Source: Amphritea atlantica
GTDB lineage: Bacteria; Pseudomonadota; Gammaproteobacteria; Pseudomonadales; Balneatricaceae
Length of the DNA: 64,000 nucleotides
Direction: 5' to 3'
Assembly: GCA_024397875.1 (NCBI GenBank)
Contig: CP073344.1
Span: 3,525,001-3,589,000 of the forward strand
Shown: piece by piece, positions 9,588 to 18,154 of the stretch
How the letters are laid out: each line of letters begins with the position of its first letter
Position numbering within the stretch: position 1 is the stretch's first letter
Translations under genes and position numbers: made by a program
Notes under the pieces: generated by a model
What the model saw: only the letters and a program-made list of their open reading frames with translations
Database searches by the model: none
Told to the model about the DNA's origin: nothing

Positions 9588-9624
9588 ACAAATGAGACAA
9601 CTGTATCATTTATGAAACAGATGA
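9588..9624. promoter_or_regulatory. Candidate activator-binding cluster between pqqA and the activator gene
   Basis: Three related elements lie in tandem: ACAAATGA (9588-9595), ACAACTGT (9597-9604) and ACAGATGA (9617-9624). The middle one is identical to elements near the other sigma-54 promoters of the locus. The cluster is about 250 bp from the activator promoter and about 330 bp from the pqqA promoter, so it could serve both. Confidence 0.45.
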
Positions 9625-9848
9625 ATCTAAAATGCTACACTTGATAGCCTATACGCCAAGTAATAACATTAGCCAAATTAAATTATCGCCCCGGCTATTT
9701 TTCTGAGCAGCTATGCAAAAATAATCACTGACTATAGATTACATCACAGCCCTAAAAGGCTTCACTCTTACATCAAAGAAATCAAGTCTGCTAATCACTC
9801 AACTCATCTATACAATATTTGTCACATTATCATAACCAAGCAAGCAAC

Positions 9849-9864
9849 TGGCATACATCCTGCT
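9849..9864 (+). promoter_or_regulatory. Predicted sigma-54 promoter (P3) for the activator gene
   Basis: TGGCATACATCCTGCT has GG and GC ten bases apart. The predicted start near 9875 would give a leader of about 115 bases. If real, the activator stimulates its own gene. The inverted repeat AATGTT-CATA-AACATT lies just downstream of the predicted start. Confidence 0.6.
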
Positions 9865-9992
9865 TATATTGCTTTCCAATGTTCATAAACATTGTTATAA
9901 TGAAATTAAAATAATAATACCTTATACACTGCTGTACGAATTAATTAAGTGAAAGTGCAGTCACAGTGTAATAAGGCTGGAGCGAATCCACT

Positions 9993-11981
9993 ATGAGAAA
10001 CATGCCACGATTAAATGGCACCAAGGATGTTGTCGCTTACGTAACAGGAAACTTTCAAGAACGAAGTATTCAACCAGAAGAAATAATTGCCAAATCCTGG
10101 CAACGCAGTCTTCTTAATTACGGCTTGGATCCACACTCCCCTCAAGACGTCGAGGTCATTACAAATCATGAAATTAAGCAACATCTCGAACGTCATGAAA
10201 GCTATCTGAATATCGCCCGAAATGGTCTGACAGGACTGTCTAAGCGTATTTCTGCCGCAGGCTTTTCCGTACTACTTACCGATGAATCTGGCCTGACTCT
10301 CGACGCAAAACTCCCTCCACAGATGAAAGATATTTGGCAGGACGCAGGTATACTGATTGGATCTAAATGGGGTGAAAAGAATGCAGGCACAAATGGTATC
10401 GGCACTTGCCTGATAGAAAAAGAATCGATGATCATCCATCAACATGAGCACTTCTTTGATAACCATAAACAACTTAGCTGTTCTGTAACTCCAATTTTTG
10501 ATCCTCTTGGCAACCTGAAAGGATGCCTAAATGCATCTTGTCTGGGTTCAAGTGGAAGCAAGGAGACTCAGCTTCTTACTCTTCAGATGGTAATGATGTA
10601 CGGCAGAATGATTGAGAATAGCTACTTCCGACAAAGCTACCGCAGTCAGGTCACCATGCATATAAAAGAGACAAAGAACTTCTCTGACCTGGCTCAGGAG
10701 CAATTAATTGCGGTAAATGAACGAGGTGTCATCATAGGCGCTAATCGCGCAGCATTTGCTGAATATGAAGGCTTACTACTACCTGGACAACAACTACTCG
10801 GCTGTCAAATTGAAGATATTACAGGTCTTACAATAAACGAGCTACTGAGCAAAAGTAACGGTGGTGCAAATACTGTTTATAATCAGTCACCAAAATTACT
10901 GGATGAAATCGAAGTTGCTATCAGAGTTCCTGCAGGCATAATCAGTCCTACAGTTGAACCTGGAAACAAACAGACAGAACGTTCAAATAAACATAAGCAC
11001 CCTACACTGGAACAATTGGCAGGTGAAGACTTAGATGTACTGCAAAATGTACAGCAGATCCGTCACGTCATAGATAAAGACATTCCTATTCTGATAACTG
11101 GTGAAACAGGTACAGGTAAAGAAGCATTTGCCCGAGCCATACACGATGCCAGTGCAAAGAAAAACGGCCCTTTCATAGCTCTAAACTGTGCAGCCATTCC
11201 CGAATCCCTAATTGAAAGTGAGTTGTTTGGTTACCGCAGCGGATCATTCACGGGGGCGAATCGCAAAGGCATGAAAGGAAAGCTAGAGCAAGCTAACGGA
11301 GGGACAATCTTCCTCGATGAGATTGGTGATATGCCTATTCAATTGCAAACCAGGCTATTACGCGCATTGGCAGAAAGAGAAATTCTAGCACTTGGGGCAT
11401 CTGAGCCTACATCTCTGGATATTCAAGTGATATCGGCAACCCACCAAAACCTGATCCAACGAATAAAAGACAAACTCTTCAGGGAGGATTTTTATTACCG
11501 CCTAAATGGTATGGCCCTCAAATTACCCGCATTACGCTTACGTAGCGACAAAGAGTTTATCATTCGCTGCATTCTTAATAGCGAGCTAGGCGGCTCAGAG
11601 GATGTAACATTTTCGCCACAGGTAACCACGCTACTGAACGATTACCACTGGCCCGGAAATATCAGACAGTTAGGTAACGTTCTCCGATATTCGCTTGCTG
11701 TTTCACAAAACAAACATATTACTGTTGATGATCTTCCAATTGAAGTCCGCGCTAATAAGGACTTATTCAAAGAGGGAGAGATCGTGACAGAAATAGAAGA
11801 ATCTAAAACAATGAGCCTTTCCGATTTTGTAAGCGATGAAGAGGGTCGACGCTTACTTGAAACGCTTCGCAGGCTCCGCTGGAACATAACGCAAGTTTCA
11901 GAAGAGCTCAACATATGCCGATCTACTGTTTACAGAAAAATGAAGAAATACAATATCGAACAACCAAATAATATGTATTAA
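9993..11981 (+). CDS. Sigma-54-dependent Fis-family transcriptional activator (AcoR/BmoR type)
   Basis: Enhancer-binding protein of 662 residues. The N-terminal region (about 60-220) looks like a GAF sensory domain, with the AcoR-type stretch WGEKNAGTNGIGTCL; a PAS-like segment follows (about 235-330). The AAA+ domain carries Walker A GETGTGKE (370-377), the sigma-54 contact loop as GSFTGA (417-422) instead of the usual GAFTGA, Walker B GGTIFLDEIGD (436-446) and FREDFYYRL (496-504). The C-terminus holds a Fis-type helix-turn-helix (QVSEELNICRSTVYRKMKKY). Relatives respond to acetoin, alcohols or ketones. Its position beside pqqA and the eight sigma-54 promoters around it make it the likely regulator of the whole alcohol-oxidation locus; the inducer is unknown. 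Confidence 0.93.
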   Translation: MRNMPRLNGTKDVVAYVTGNFQERSIQPEEIIAKSWQRSLLNYGLDPHSPQDVEVITNHEIKQHLERHESYLNIARNGLTGLSKRISAAGFSVLLTDESGLTLDAKLPPQMKDIWQDAGILIGSKWGEKNAGTNGIGTCLIEKESMIIHQHEHFFDNHKQLSCSVTPIFDPLGNLKGCLNASCLGSSGSKETQLLTLQMVMMYGRMIENSYFRQSYRSQVTMHIKETKNFSDLAQEQLIAVNERGVIIGANRAAFAEYEGLLLPGQQLLGCQIEDITGLTINELLSKSNGGANTVYNQSPKLLDEIEVAIRVPAGIISPTVEPGNKQTERSNKHKHPTLEQLAGEDLDVLQNVQQIRHVIDKDIPILITGETGTGKEAFARAIHDASAKKNGPFIALNCAAIPESLIESELFGYRSGSFTGANRKGMKGKLEQANGGTIFLDEIGDMPIQLQTRLLRALAEREILALGASEPTSLDIQVISATHQNLIQRIKDKLFREDFYYRLNGMALKLPALRLRSDKEFIIRCILNSELGGSEDVTFSPQVTTLLNDYHWPGNIRQLGNVLRYSLAVSQNKHITVDDLPIEVRANKDLFKEGEIVTEIEESKTMSLSDFVSDEEGRRLLETLRRLRWNITQVSEELNICRSTVYRKMKKYNIEQPNNMY

Positions 11982-11993
11982 ATCTATTCTTAT

Positions 11994-12037
11994 AAGTAAA
12001 ACATCCCTGTCATTATAATGACAGGGATGTTTTACTT
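11994..12037 (+). terminator. Perfect 44-base inverted repeat, terminator of the activator gene
   Basis: Two 22-base arms (left arm starts AAGTAAAACATCCCTGTCAT) are exactly complementary with no spacer, ending in TGTTTTACTT, 12 bases after the activator stop. The A- and T-tracts on either side would let it end transcription in both directions. Confidence 0.85.
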
Positions 12038-12112
12038 ATTTCTTCCTTCAAGTAATCTTTCATACCCGTCTTAAATCCTCAGTTTACTTATACAAAAAGA
12101 TAAAATAAAAAC

Positions 12113-12128
12113 TGGCATGATACCTGCT
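12113..12128 (+). promoter_or_regulatory. Predicted sigma-54 promoter (P8) for the small secreted protein
   Basis: TGGCATGATACCTGCT with the exact GG-N10-GC spacing, nearly identical to P3 (TGGCATACATCCTGCT). Predicted start near 12139, 45 bases before the ATG at 12184. No clear ACA-N2-TGT element is seen just upstream. Confidence 0.6.
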
Positions 12129-12183
12129 CCAACAACCTATCGAAAGCATCCCTCGCATTCGAACATAAATTGGAGAGCATGAA

Positions 12184-12645
12184 ATGATAAAAAAAATACT
12201 TACACTTGTAATCGTTTTTAATTGCATGATTGCAAATGCATCTGAGATATCTTCTAGCAAAGAAGCTTTACTTGATAGCTTCATTAAAGCTCATGAAGCG
12301 AAGAACTACGAAGAGATATCACGCCTGATTAACTGGGAAGATGTGGGAAAACATAAGCAGAAAATGATCCGAGTTTATACTAAAAACAACTTTGGCCGTG
12401 AAATAAATCACACTGAATTTGAGAAAGCAGATACAAATTTTCTAAAAAGCTTCAACTTAGGAGACAAAAAGTACAAGAGCAATCTACCGGTGACACATCT
12501 GATGAGAATATATTTCGAAGAACCTACCAAGGATAAAAAGCCTGAGTATAGTTCCGTCGTATATTTGGTTGGAGAAAAACCTGAAGGTTTTCAAATTGCG
12601 GTTGTAATAAAAGATCAACCTTCACAGGCGACAGCAGAACATTAA
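12184..12645 (+). CDS. Small exported protein of unknown function
   Basis: A 153-residue protein with a signal peptide (MIKKILTLVIVFNCMIANAS, cleavage before EISSS). The mature part begins with a helical segment (SKEALLDSFIKAHEAKNYEE) resembling the opening of SnoaL/NTF2-like folds, but I do not recognise the family. GGAGAG precedes the ATG. It stands between the activator and porin genes with its own predicted sigma-54 promoter, so a periplasmic role in alcohol oxidation or envelope adaptation is inferred. Confidence 0.8.
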   Translation: MIKKILTLVIVFNCMIANASEISSSKEALLDSFIKAHEAKNYEEISRLINWEDVGKHKQKMIRVYTKNNFGREINHTEFEKADTNFLKSFNLGDKKYKSNLPVTHLMRIYFEEPTKDKKPEYSSVVYLVGEKPEGFQIAVVIKDQPSQATAEH

Positions 12646-12667
12646 ATAACATATATGGAATTACAAA

Positions 12668-12714
12668 AAAGACAGTTGTCGCATTTTTAATGCAAACCTG
12701 CGACAACTGTCTTT
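12668..12714. promoter_or_regulatory. Inverted pair of candidate activator sites (possible terminator) upstream of the porin promoter
   Basis: Two perfect 15-base arms (AAAGACAGTTGTCGC and its complement) are separated by 17 bases. Each arm contains the ACAACTGT element (12672-12679 reversed, 12703-12710 direct), with centres 31 bases apart, about three helical turns. On the plus strand only three T residues follow, so a terminator role for the preceding gene is weak. A run of six T follows on the minus strand, where no gene needs ending. Location about 105 bp before the porin sigma-54 promoter favours an activator site. Confidence 0.55.
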
Positions 12715-12809
12715 AATCAATATGTTATAAAAACAATAGAAAAAATCAAAAACAAAAAAAGTCATTGTATTACATAGGCTTATAAAATACACATCTAAAG
12801 AAAACTTTC

Positions 12810-12825
12810 TGGCACAGCAATTGCG
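12810..12825 (+). promoter_or_regulatory. Predicted sigma-54 promoter (P4) for the porin gene
   Basis: TGGCACAGCAATTGCG is close to consensus at both elements, with GG-N10-GC spacing. Predicted start near 12836, about 80 bases before the porin ATG. Confidence 0.75.
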
Positions 12826-12918
12826 ATAGGTACAGCGATAAAGAAATAAAGTTCAAATTTTTTTCTTTAATCACAAAAAATAAAAACCTATGAATAAATA
12901 ACGATTGAGGTTTTCTTA

Positions 12919-14127
12919 ATGAAAAAAACACTTATTAGCATGCATATTGCGGCAGGAATCCTGGCAATGTCTACAGCAGCTTCTGCTGCAGAATTCATGG
13001 ATGGAAAAGTAAAAATCAGCGGAGCTGCAATGCAGGCATGGCAGTCCGGCATTGAAGTTGAAGGCGCTGCGGTTAATCCGAATGACGCTGCAGCTGACTC
13101 TGCATTCCAACGTATGCGTTTCGCGCTAAATATTAATGCACAGGTTGCTGAAAATGTTTCTGTTTTTGCAGAACTAGCAGAAGAGCCTAATGACTGGAAC
13201 AATGGCAGCGCTGCTATCAGTCAGGATCTGGCATGGATTCAATTTGATCTACCAAACAATACCGGTGTTCGTCTAGGTAACGTCGTTTCAACTACCCAGA
13301 ACTTCATCCGTTACTCTGATGGCGCCGCCGTACAAAGTAACCCTTTTGTGGGTAACAGTCTTATAGATATGATTACTGCAGAAGAAGGCCTGTGGGCATA
13401 TGGTTCTCATACACTGGACAGCGGAACCAACCTAACCTGGGATGCAGTGCTGGCTACTCCTGACTTTTTCACTGACTTTTCTGAAGGACATGGGTATAAC
13501 ATCGGCCTGCGCGGTACAGTTAATCTAGAAAGCGGACTGTCTTTCGGTGCAGGTGCTTTTAAGACCGACCACAAACAATCTGCAGTAACGGGTAAGCCGT
13601 TTGGTTCGCTTATCGCTATCGGTGATGGTGATAACTATCAGTTCGCCAATACTGCACCAAGTGCTCGTGCAACTCATCCATTAATCGTACCTGGTGTTCA
13701 AGCATTAGTCTGGCAAGCAGATGTTCAATACAAAGGGGACAATTTCCTGGTTCACGCTATATATGGTGAAGCTAAAGATGATTACAGCTGGGCTGCAGGT
13801 GAAGGCTCTCTTCAAACAGCCTATATCGCCGAAGAATCCAAAATGGAATTTTGGTCTGTCGAAGGTAAATATGACATCAGTAAAGATTATTATCTGGCTG
13901 CGCGCTATGCAGAATCATCCAACAAAAGCACTGGCGTAAACGGACCAAATAAAGCCGATCGTTTGCAATTAAGTGCTGGCTATTGGATGAACGATTCTAC
14001 GCTGTTTAAAGCAGAATATGTTAAACAGGAAGAAGAGCAGTTTTCCGGTGGCGGAGCTACCATATTTGGTGCCGCTGGCGGTTCTGAATGGGATGGTTTC
14101 ATTATAGAAGCATCTGTTACTTTCTAA
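12919..14127 (+). CDS. Outer-membrane beta-barrel porin
   Basis: A 402-residue exported protein with signal peptide MKKTLISMHIAAGILAMS to ASAAEF, alternating amphipathic strands (FQRMRFALNINAQVAENVSV, DLAWIQFDLPNN, GVRLGNVV) and a C-terminal Phe (FIIEASVTF), the signal for outer-membrane assembly. Length suits a general or substrate-selective porin of 14 to 18 strands. The ATG follows GAGG. It has a strong predicted sigma-54 promoter and a terminator after it. By location it probably admits the alcohol substrate or a related solute. Confidence 0.88.
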   Translation: MKKTLISMHIAAGILAMSTAASAAEFMDGKVKISGAAMQAWQSGIEVEGAAVNPNDAAADSAFQRMRFALNINAQVAENVSVFAELAEEPNDWNNGSAAISQDLAWIQFDLPNNTGVRLGNVVSTTQNFIRYSDGAAVQSNPFVGNSLIDMITAEEGLWAYGSHTLDSGTNLTWDAVLATPDFFTDFSEGHGYNIGLRGTVNLESGLSFGAGAFKTDHKQSAVTGKPFGSLIAIGDGDNYQFANTAPSARATHPLIVPGVQALVWQADVQYKGDNFLVHAIYGEAKDDYSWAAGEGSLQTAYIAEESKMEFWSVEGKYDISKDYYLAARYAESSNKSTGVNGPNKADRLQLSAGYWMNDSTLFKAEYVKQEEEQFSGGGATIFGAAGGSEWDGFIIEASVTF

Positions 14128-14136
14128 GTGAAAAAT

Positions 14137-14165
14137 AAAGGTGGCTTAATATGGCCACCTTTTTA
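14137..14165 (+). terminator. Terminator after the porin gene
   Basis: AAAGGTGGC and GCCACCTTT flank an eight-base loop and are followed by a run of T, ten bases after the porin stop. Confidence 0.85.
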
Positions 14166-14224
14166 TAAAAGTACATAAATCAGGAAAACATTTAAGTACC
14201 TTGTGAAAGGTGAGGTAATATGTA

Positions 14225-15325
14225 ATGAGAAGACCTGTTCGGATCGCTGTCACCGGAGCAGCGGGGGCGATTTGTTATAACCTGTTATTCAAAATTGCAG
14301 CCGGTGAAATGATGGGCCGTGATCAGCCGGTTATTCTCCAGTTGATAGAAATTCCTGACGCTATGGAAGCTCTCCGCGGTCTGGCCATGGAATTGGAAGA
14401 CTGTGCTTATCCGCTGCTACACACCATCACTTTGCATGATAATGTCGAAGATGGCTTTAGCAACTGCCACTATGCACTGCTAGTTGGTGCACGTCCCCGC
14501 GGACCGGGAATGGAGCGAAGCGATCTTCTCGAAGTGAACGCAGAGATTTTCGCCCGTCAGGGTAAGGCACTGAACGACTTTGCTAACCGCGATGTTAAAG
14601 TTCTCGTGACCGGCAACCCTGCCAATACTAACGCACTGATCGCCAGCCGTAATGCGCCAAAACTCAGTCCTTCTCAGTTTACCTGCCTGACACGGCTAGA
14701 CCACAACCGAGCTAAAGGTATGCTGGCCAGTCAGTGTGGTGTTACTGCACGTGACATTCAAAACATCATTATCTGGGGTAATCACTCTCCAACCCAGTAC
14801 CCGGACCTCCATCACGCAAGAGTGTTCGGTCGGCCTGCCATGGGACAGATCGATACCTCCTGGTATCGTAATGAGTTTATTCCGCGGGTGCAGGAGCGGG
14901 GTAGTGAGATTATTAAAGCCCGTGGGTTATCCAGTGCAGCCTCAGCCGCTCAGGCGATTGTTGATCAGATGCACAACTGGACTCAGGGTACTGAGCCGGG
15001 TGAGATCGTCAGCATGGGTATTTTGAGCGATGGCAGCTATGGCATAGAGAAGGGCGTGTTCTTCTCCTTCCCTGTGCGATGTAATTATGGGCGTTATCAG
15101 ATTGTACATGGACTTGATATCAATGATTTCAGCCGCAAACATCTCACTGCGACCGAACTCGAATTACTCGAGGAAAAAGCGATAGTCGAACACCTGTTGC
15201 CGAAAGATACTGAGGAATCACATAATAATCTGACTATCTGCCTGAAATCTGGAGTCACCCTCTACGCAGATGGCACAGGGCCTAGTCAGGAAAGTAAGTT
15301 CCTGAACAACAATCGGGTACTCTGA
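14225..15325 (+). CDS. Malate dehydrogenase-like protein with C-terminal extension
   Basis: A 366-residue member of the lactate/malate dehydrogenase family, closest to the NAD-dependent cytosolic-type (MDH type 2) enzymes. Substrate and catalytic residues appear intact: [32 protein letters not shown] and the catalytic His in [12 protein letters not shown]. Two oddities: the nucleotide loop reads [16 protein letters not shown], with Cys where the family has Gly, and about 35 residues follow the usual end near EHLLPKD. It sits inside the alcohol-oxidation locus rather than with citric-acid-cycle genes. It may be a second, specialised 2-hydroxyacid dehydrogenase; the substrate is uncertain. AGGTGAGG precedes the ATG. 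Confidence 0.85.
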   Translation: MRRPVRIAVTGAAGAICYNLLFKIAAGEMMGRDQPVILQLIEIPDAMEALRGLAMELEDCAYPLLHTITLHDNVEDGFSNCHYALLVGARPRGPGMERSDLLEVNAEIFARQGKALNDFANRDVKVLVTGNPANTNALIASRNAPKLSPSQFTCLTRLDHNRAKGMLASQCGVTARDIQNIIIWGNHSPTQYPDLHHARVFGRPAMGQIDTSWYRNEFIPRVQERGSEIIKARGLSSAASAAQAIVDQMHNWTQGTEPGEIVSMGILSDGSYGIEKGVFFSFPVRCNYGRYQIVHGLDINDFSRKHLTATELELLEEKAIVEHLLPKDTEESHNNLTICLKSGVTLYADGTGPSQESKFLNNNRVL

Positions 15326-15348
15326 TCTCAGGTTGTTGATACAGAATT

Positions 15349-15386
15349 AAAGCCCTGCCTGATTAGTTCCGGCAGGGCTTTTTTAT
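15349..15386 (+). terminator. Terminator after the malate dehydrogenase-like gene
   Basis: AAAGCCCTGCC and GGCAGGGCTTT flank an 11-base loop and end in a T run. Confidence 0.9.
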
Positions 15387-16031
15387 GATTGATAACGATA
15401 GATTGTTAAGATTATTACAGTTAAATACCTATACATTTAAGGCCTGGATGAAACGTCTGCACATATCAAATCAGCGCTGACGGCAACCACACTTCCAATA
15501 CCACTTAAAAATAGCTACTTGATGCTTGGGACTAGGCACGGCATCTTTTGTTGGAATGGCAAGTCGATCTCCAGCGTGACGGAATCAGGAGCCTGAGTCA
15601 CTGATGCCGTTGTTGGGAGAATGACCGGCAGGAATATGCAGGAATGCGGGCATATCCGTAGATTCCTACTGCCGGGAATTTATCAGCTACTTATGAACCA
15701 GGTTAGCGTTGAGTGTATTATCACGAGCGAGTTGGGCAATGGAATTTTCTGGCTACTGACAGGGGTCAAAGATCATAGCTTTGAACGGCAAATCAAAGCG
15801 GCGTCGCTTACTGGCTGGTCGGTTACTGATGGAGGTGCATTGAGAGTCATATTAGGTGTCCACTTAAAGATCGGTGAACACCTAGTTAACCTGCGATTAA
15901 GTACTAATTAGCGGCGCTCTACAGACCGCATAGTTAGGTAGCTAAAAACTAATAATTAGACTTGTTTGCACCTTTCCTAGTTTAGAGGGGCAGGCTTTGT
16001 GATGCCAGATGGATTCACCGGAGGTTTACAA
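15387..16031. other. Gap of about 645 bases without a supported gene
   Basis: No recognisable coding region. A 96-codon plus-strand open frame (15621-15911) lacks a clear ribosome site or known motif. An imperfect inverted repeat (TAGGTGTCCAC and GTGAACACCTA, one mismatch, ten-base loop) lies near 15855-15886. The stretch may be a decayed gene or mobile-element remnant. Confidence 0.5.
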
Positions 16032-18113
16032 CTACTCTACTAAGGAGGCAGGTATATATTTTGCTCTAACCCTATTACGTTTTTTTGTGTTTGCAACTTC
16101 TATAGCGCATAACGTTGGATTGTAATTAATGACAATACACTCTAAGCATTGAATACACTCTTTCATATCAATTACTCCATGCTTTGGAATGGCGTCAATT
16201 TCGCAATTGACCCGACAGTTTTGACAAGGTGATCCGCACTCCGGACGCCTTGTAAGCCAGTTAAATATTGGAAAGGCTCCCGCAATTGCCATAAACGCAC
16301 CTAATGGACATATGTAGCGGCAATAGAATTTGTGAACTTTCATAGCAAGAAAAATCATCCCCCCTGCATACAGCACGTAGTACCACTCTCTGATAAAATA
16401 GAGTGTAATACTTGTCTTAAAAGGTTCTACTTCAGCTATTTGTTCAGCAATATTGAGGAAAGAAAAGGAAGTAAATACAATGGCTCCCAAAACAAAATAC
16501 TTGAATTTTTGAAGTCTATTATGCCAAATATCACCAATCTTCCATTTATTTATATTCAAACGCTTACCTAATAGCCCTGCGAATTCCTGAATAGCACCAA
16601 ATGGGCATAACCAGCCACAGAAAAGACCTCTGCCAAAAAGTACAAGACTAATTAGAACGTAGCACCAAAGAATAGCGATGATAGGATCAAGTAAAAAAAG
16701 CTCTATAGAGCTGCCATCGATGAGTAAATTTTGTAAAGTTAATACGTTTACAATGCTGAGTTGGCCTTGCGAATAAAAGCCGATAAATAGACAGGTAAAT
16801 GATAGATACAGCCAGCGAACTTTATGAAAAAAAGTAGAACTCTTAACAAAAAAATGTTGATTTAGAAAAACAATGGTCAGGATAGTCAAACCTATCAATA
16901 ACAAAGAGATATCATCTTGACGCTGCTGCCATATTTCTATCCATAGCGGCAAATCAATTTCTACCTTCTTTTTATGCTGTGTAAAAAAATCCCTAGGGAG
17001 TTGATATACTTCGTTTAAAATTATTTTTTTATCAGTATTAAATTTTAAATTTGTTCTTAACAATGGTGAAAACTTTGCCACTGATGGAATCTTAAAAACA
17101 CTAAGTTCACTCCAGTTATTATCAGAAATACTCAAATCATAACTTGTTATTTTTAAATCTGAAACCTTACGAACTACTTCAGAACCTCGCTGACTCATAC
17201 TGATTTTTTCTGATAAATTCATTCCCTCCCAAGACCCCTTGGAAAGAACAAGAATATATTGATCTTTTGAGTCATTTTTTTTGATAAATTCCTCGTACTT
17301 TGATCCATTTAGCAAGTTTTTTTCGACAAGAGGATGACTTAAATATGCGATATATAGCTCAGCTAACGGCTCCTCGTTTTCCGTCGATATAGGCTGACTG
17401 GGGTAGCCTAGTTTTTTATCAACTTTGGCTGAACGAATTTGCGAAGCATAAATTGGCCAGTGAGTTACTAATCCTTTGTTAATCAACTGCTCCAAAGTCA
17501 AATTTTCGAATATGTCTGTTTTAGGGGTATACCAGGAAGACAGAGAGTATCCCTCAAGCTCTTTGGCTTGTGCCACAGCACGCGCCGCGGTCGTAAGCGT
17601 TTTATTAAGTGCTTTGATGGTAACCGTGGCGCTGGTGATACCATCTATATAGGTGCTTTTTCGCCCCCCCTCTAGTGTTTTTTTACTGCTCTTTTTGATA
17701 TAGATATTATCTGAGGCGGCTACACCTATAAGCTGCGCCATATAGTGTTCAAGCCTTCGCGGACCATCATTTTTGATAAATATAGGTTCGTGATGTTCAA
17801 GTGTTACAAATCCGGTATATAGCCCCTGCGATGATAGCCCGACAAGAATATCGATCGGCTTACCTCCGTAGCCCCTGACTGGATAGATTTCAGCTGTATG
17901 AAACGCATACCCTTCTAATATATTTGAACTATATACGGGAATAATATCTAGGGTTTCATCCTCTTTATTGATATGAGTAGCATTGGGAAATAACTTAGTT
18001 AATGAAGCAGACAATGGTATATCTTCAGCATTGACATGCGGACTAATCAGCATGACAAAAGTAAGGTAAATCAGCTTCCATAAGGCAACTTTATCAGAGT
18101 TACTGAAAATCAT
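16032..18113 (-). CDS. NosR/NirI-family FMN-binding, iron-sulfur membrane protein
   Basis: A 693-residue polytopic protein. After a signal-like segment comes a periplasmic FMN-binding domain (about 80-180), with the covalent-flavin motif as TSATVT in DGITSATVTIKAL. About six membrane helices follow (about 400-600), with CGWLCPFG and CRYICPLG (CxxxCP) motifs near the membrane surface. The C-terminus has ferredoxin-like clusters (CGSPCQNCRVNC and CIQCLECIVINYNPTLC). NosR and NirI move electrons between quinone and the periplasm during denitrification; no nos or nir genes are here. Placed beside PQQ-dehydrogenase genes, it more likely exchanges electrons with periplasmic partners of this locus, possibly the Rieske protein; that is inference. 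Last gene of a four-gene operon. Confidence 0.87.
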   Translation of the reverse strand: MIFSNSDKVALWKLIYLTFVMLISPHVNAEDIPLSASLTKLFPNATHINKEDETLDIIPVYSSNILEGYAFHTAEIYPVRGYGGKPIDILVGLSSQGLYTGFVTLEHHEPIFIKNDGPRRLEHYMAQLIGVAASDNIYIKKSSKKTLEGGRKSTYIDGITSATVTIKALNKTLTTAARAVAQAKELEGYSLSSWYTPKTDIFENLTLEQLINKGLVTHWPIYASQIRSAKVDKKLGYPSQPISTENEEPLAELYIAYLSHPLVEKNLLNGSKYEEFIKKNDSKDQYILVLSKGSWEGMNLSEKISMSQRGSEVVRKVSDLKITSYDLSISDNNWSELSVFKIPSVAKFSPLLRTNLKFNTDKKIILNEVYQLPRDFFTQHKKKVEIDLPLWIEIWQQRQDDISLLLIGLTILTIVFLNQHFFVKSSTFFHKVRWLYLSFTCLFIGFYSQGQLSIVNVLTLQNLLIDGSSIELFLLDPIIAILWCYVLISLVLFGRGLFCGWLCPFGAIQEFAGLLGKRLNINKWKIGDIWHNRLQKFKYFVLGAIVFTSFSFLNIAEQIAEVEPFKTSITLYFIREWYYVLYAGGMIFLAMKVHKFYCRYICPLGAFMAIAGAFPIFNWLTRRPECGSPCQNCRVNCEIDAIPKHGVIDMKECIQCLECIVINYNPTLCAIEVANTKKRNRVRAKYIPASLVE

Positions 18114-18154
18114 AGCTGTTTACCTTTACTTTTATTTACTAAAATAAATTTCAA

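Larger units (their letters stand above)
9137..9992. other. Long AT-rich divergent regulatory region between pqqA and the sigma-54 activator
   Basis: About 850 bases without a credible gene. It contains a predicted minus-strand sigma-54 promoter for pqqA (near 9270), a plus-strand one for the activator (near 9855), a cluster of ACA-N2-TGT-like elements between them (9588-9624), and two perfect short inverted repeats: GCAAC-GAGA-GTTGC at about 9181-9194 and AATGTT-CATA-AACATT at about 9879-9894. Confidence 0.7.

Noticed and set aside
11994..12037. 44-base perfect palindrome read as a regulator site with ACA-N4-TGT halves
   Set aside because: Its position right after the activator stop and its A/T tracts fit a terminator better, and spacing differs from the ACA-N2-TGT core.
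15621..15911. 96-codon frame in the gap before the NosR-like gene
   Set aside because: No ribosome site, motif or plausible composition; kept only as part of a described gap.
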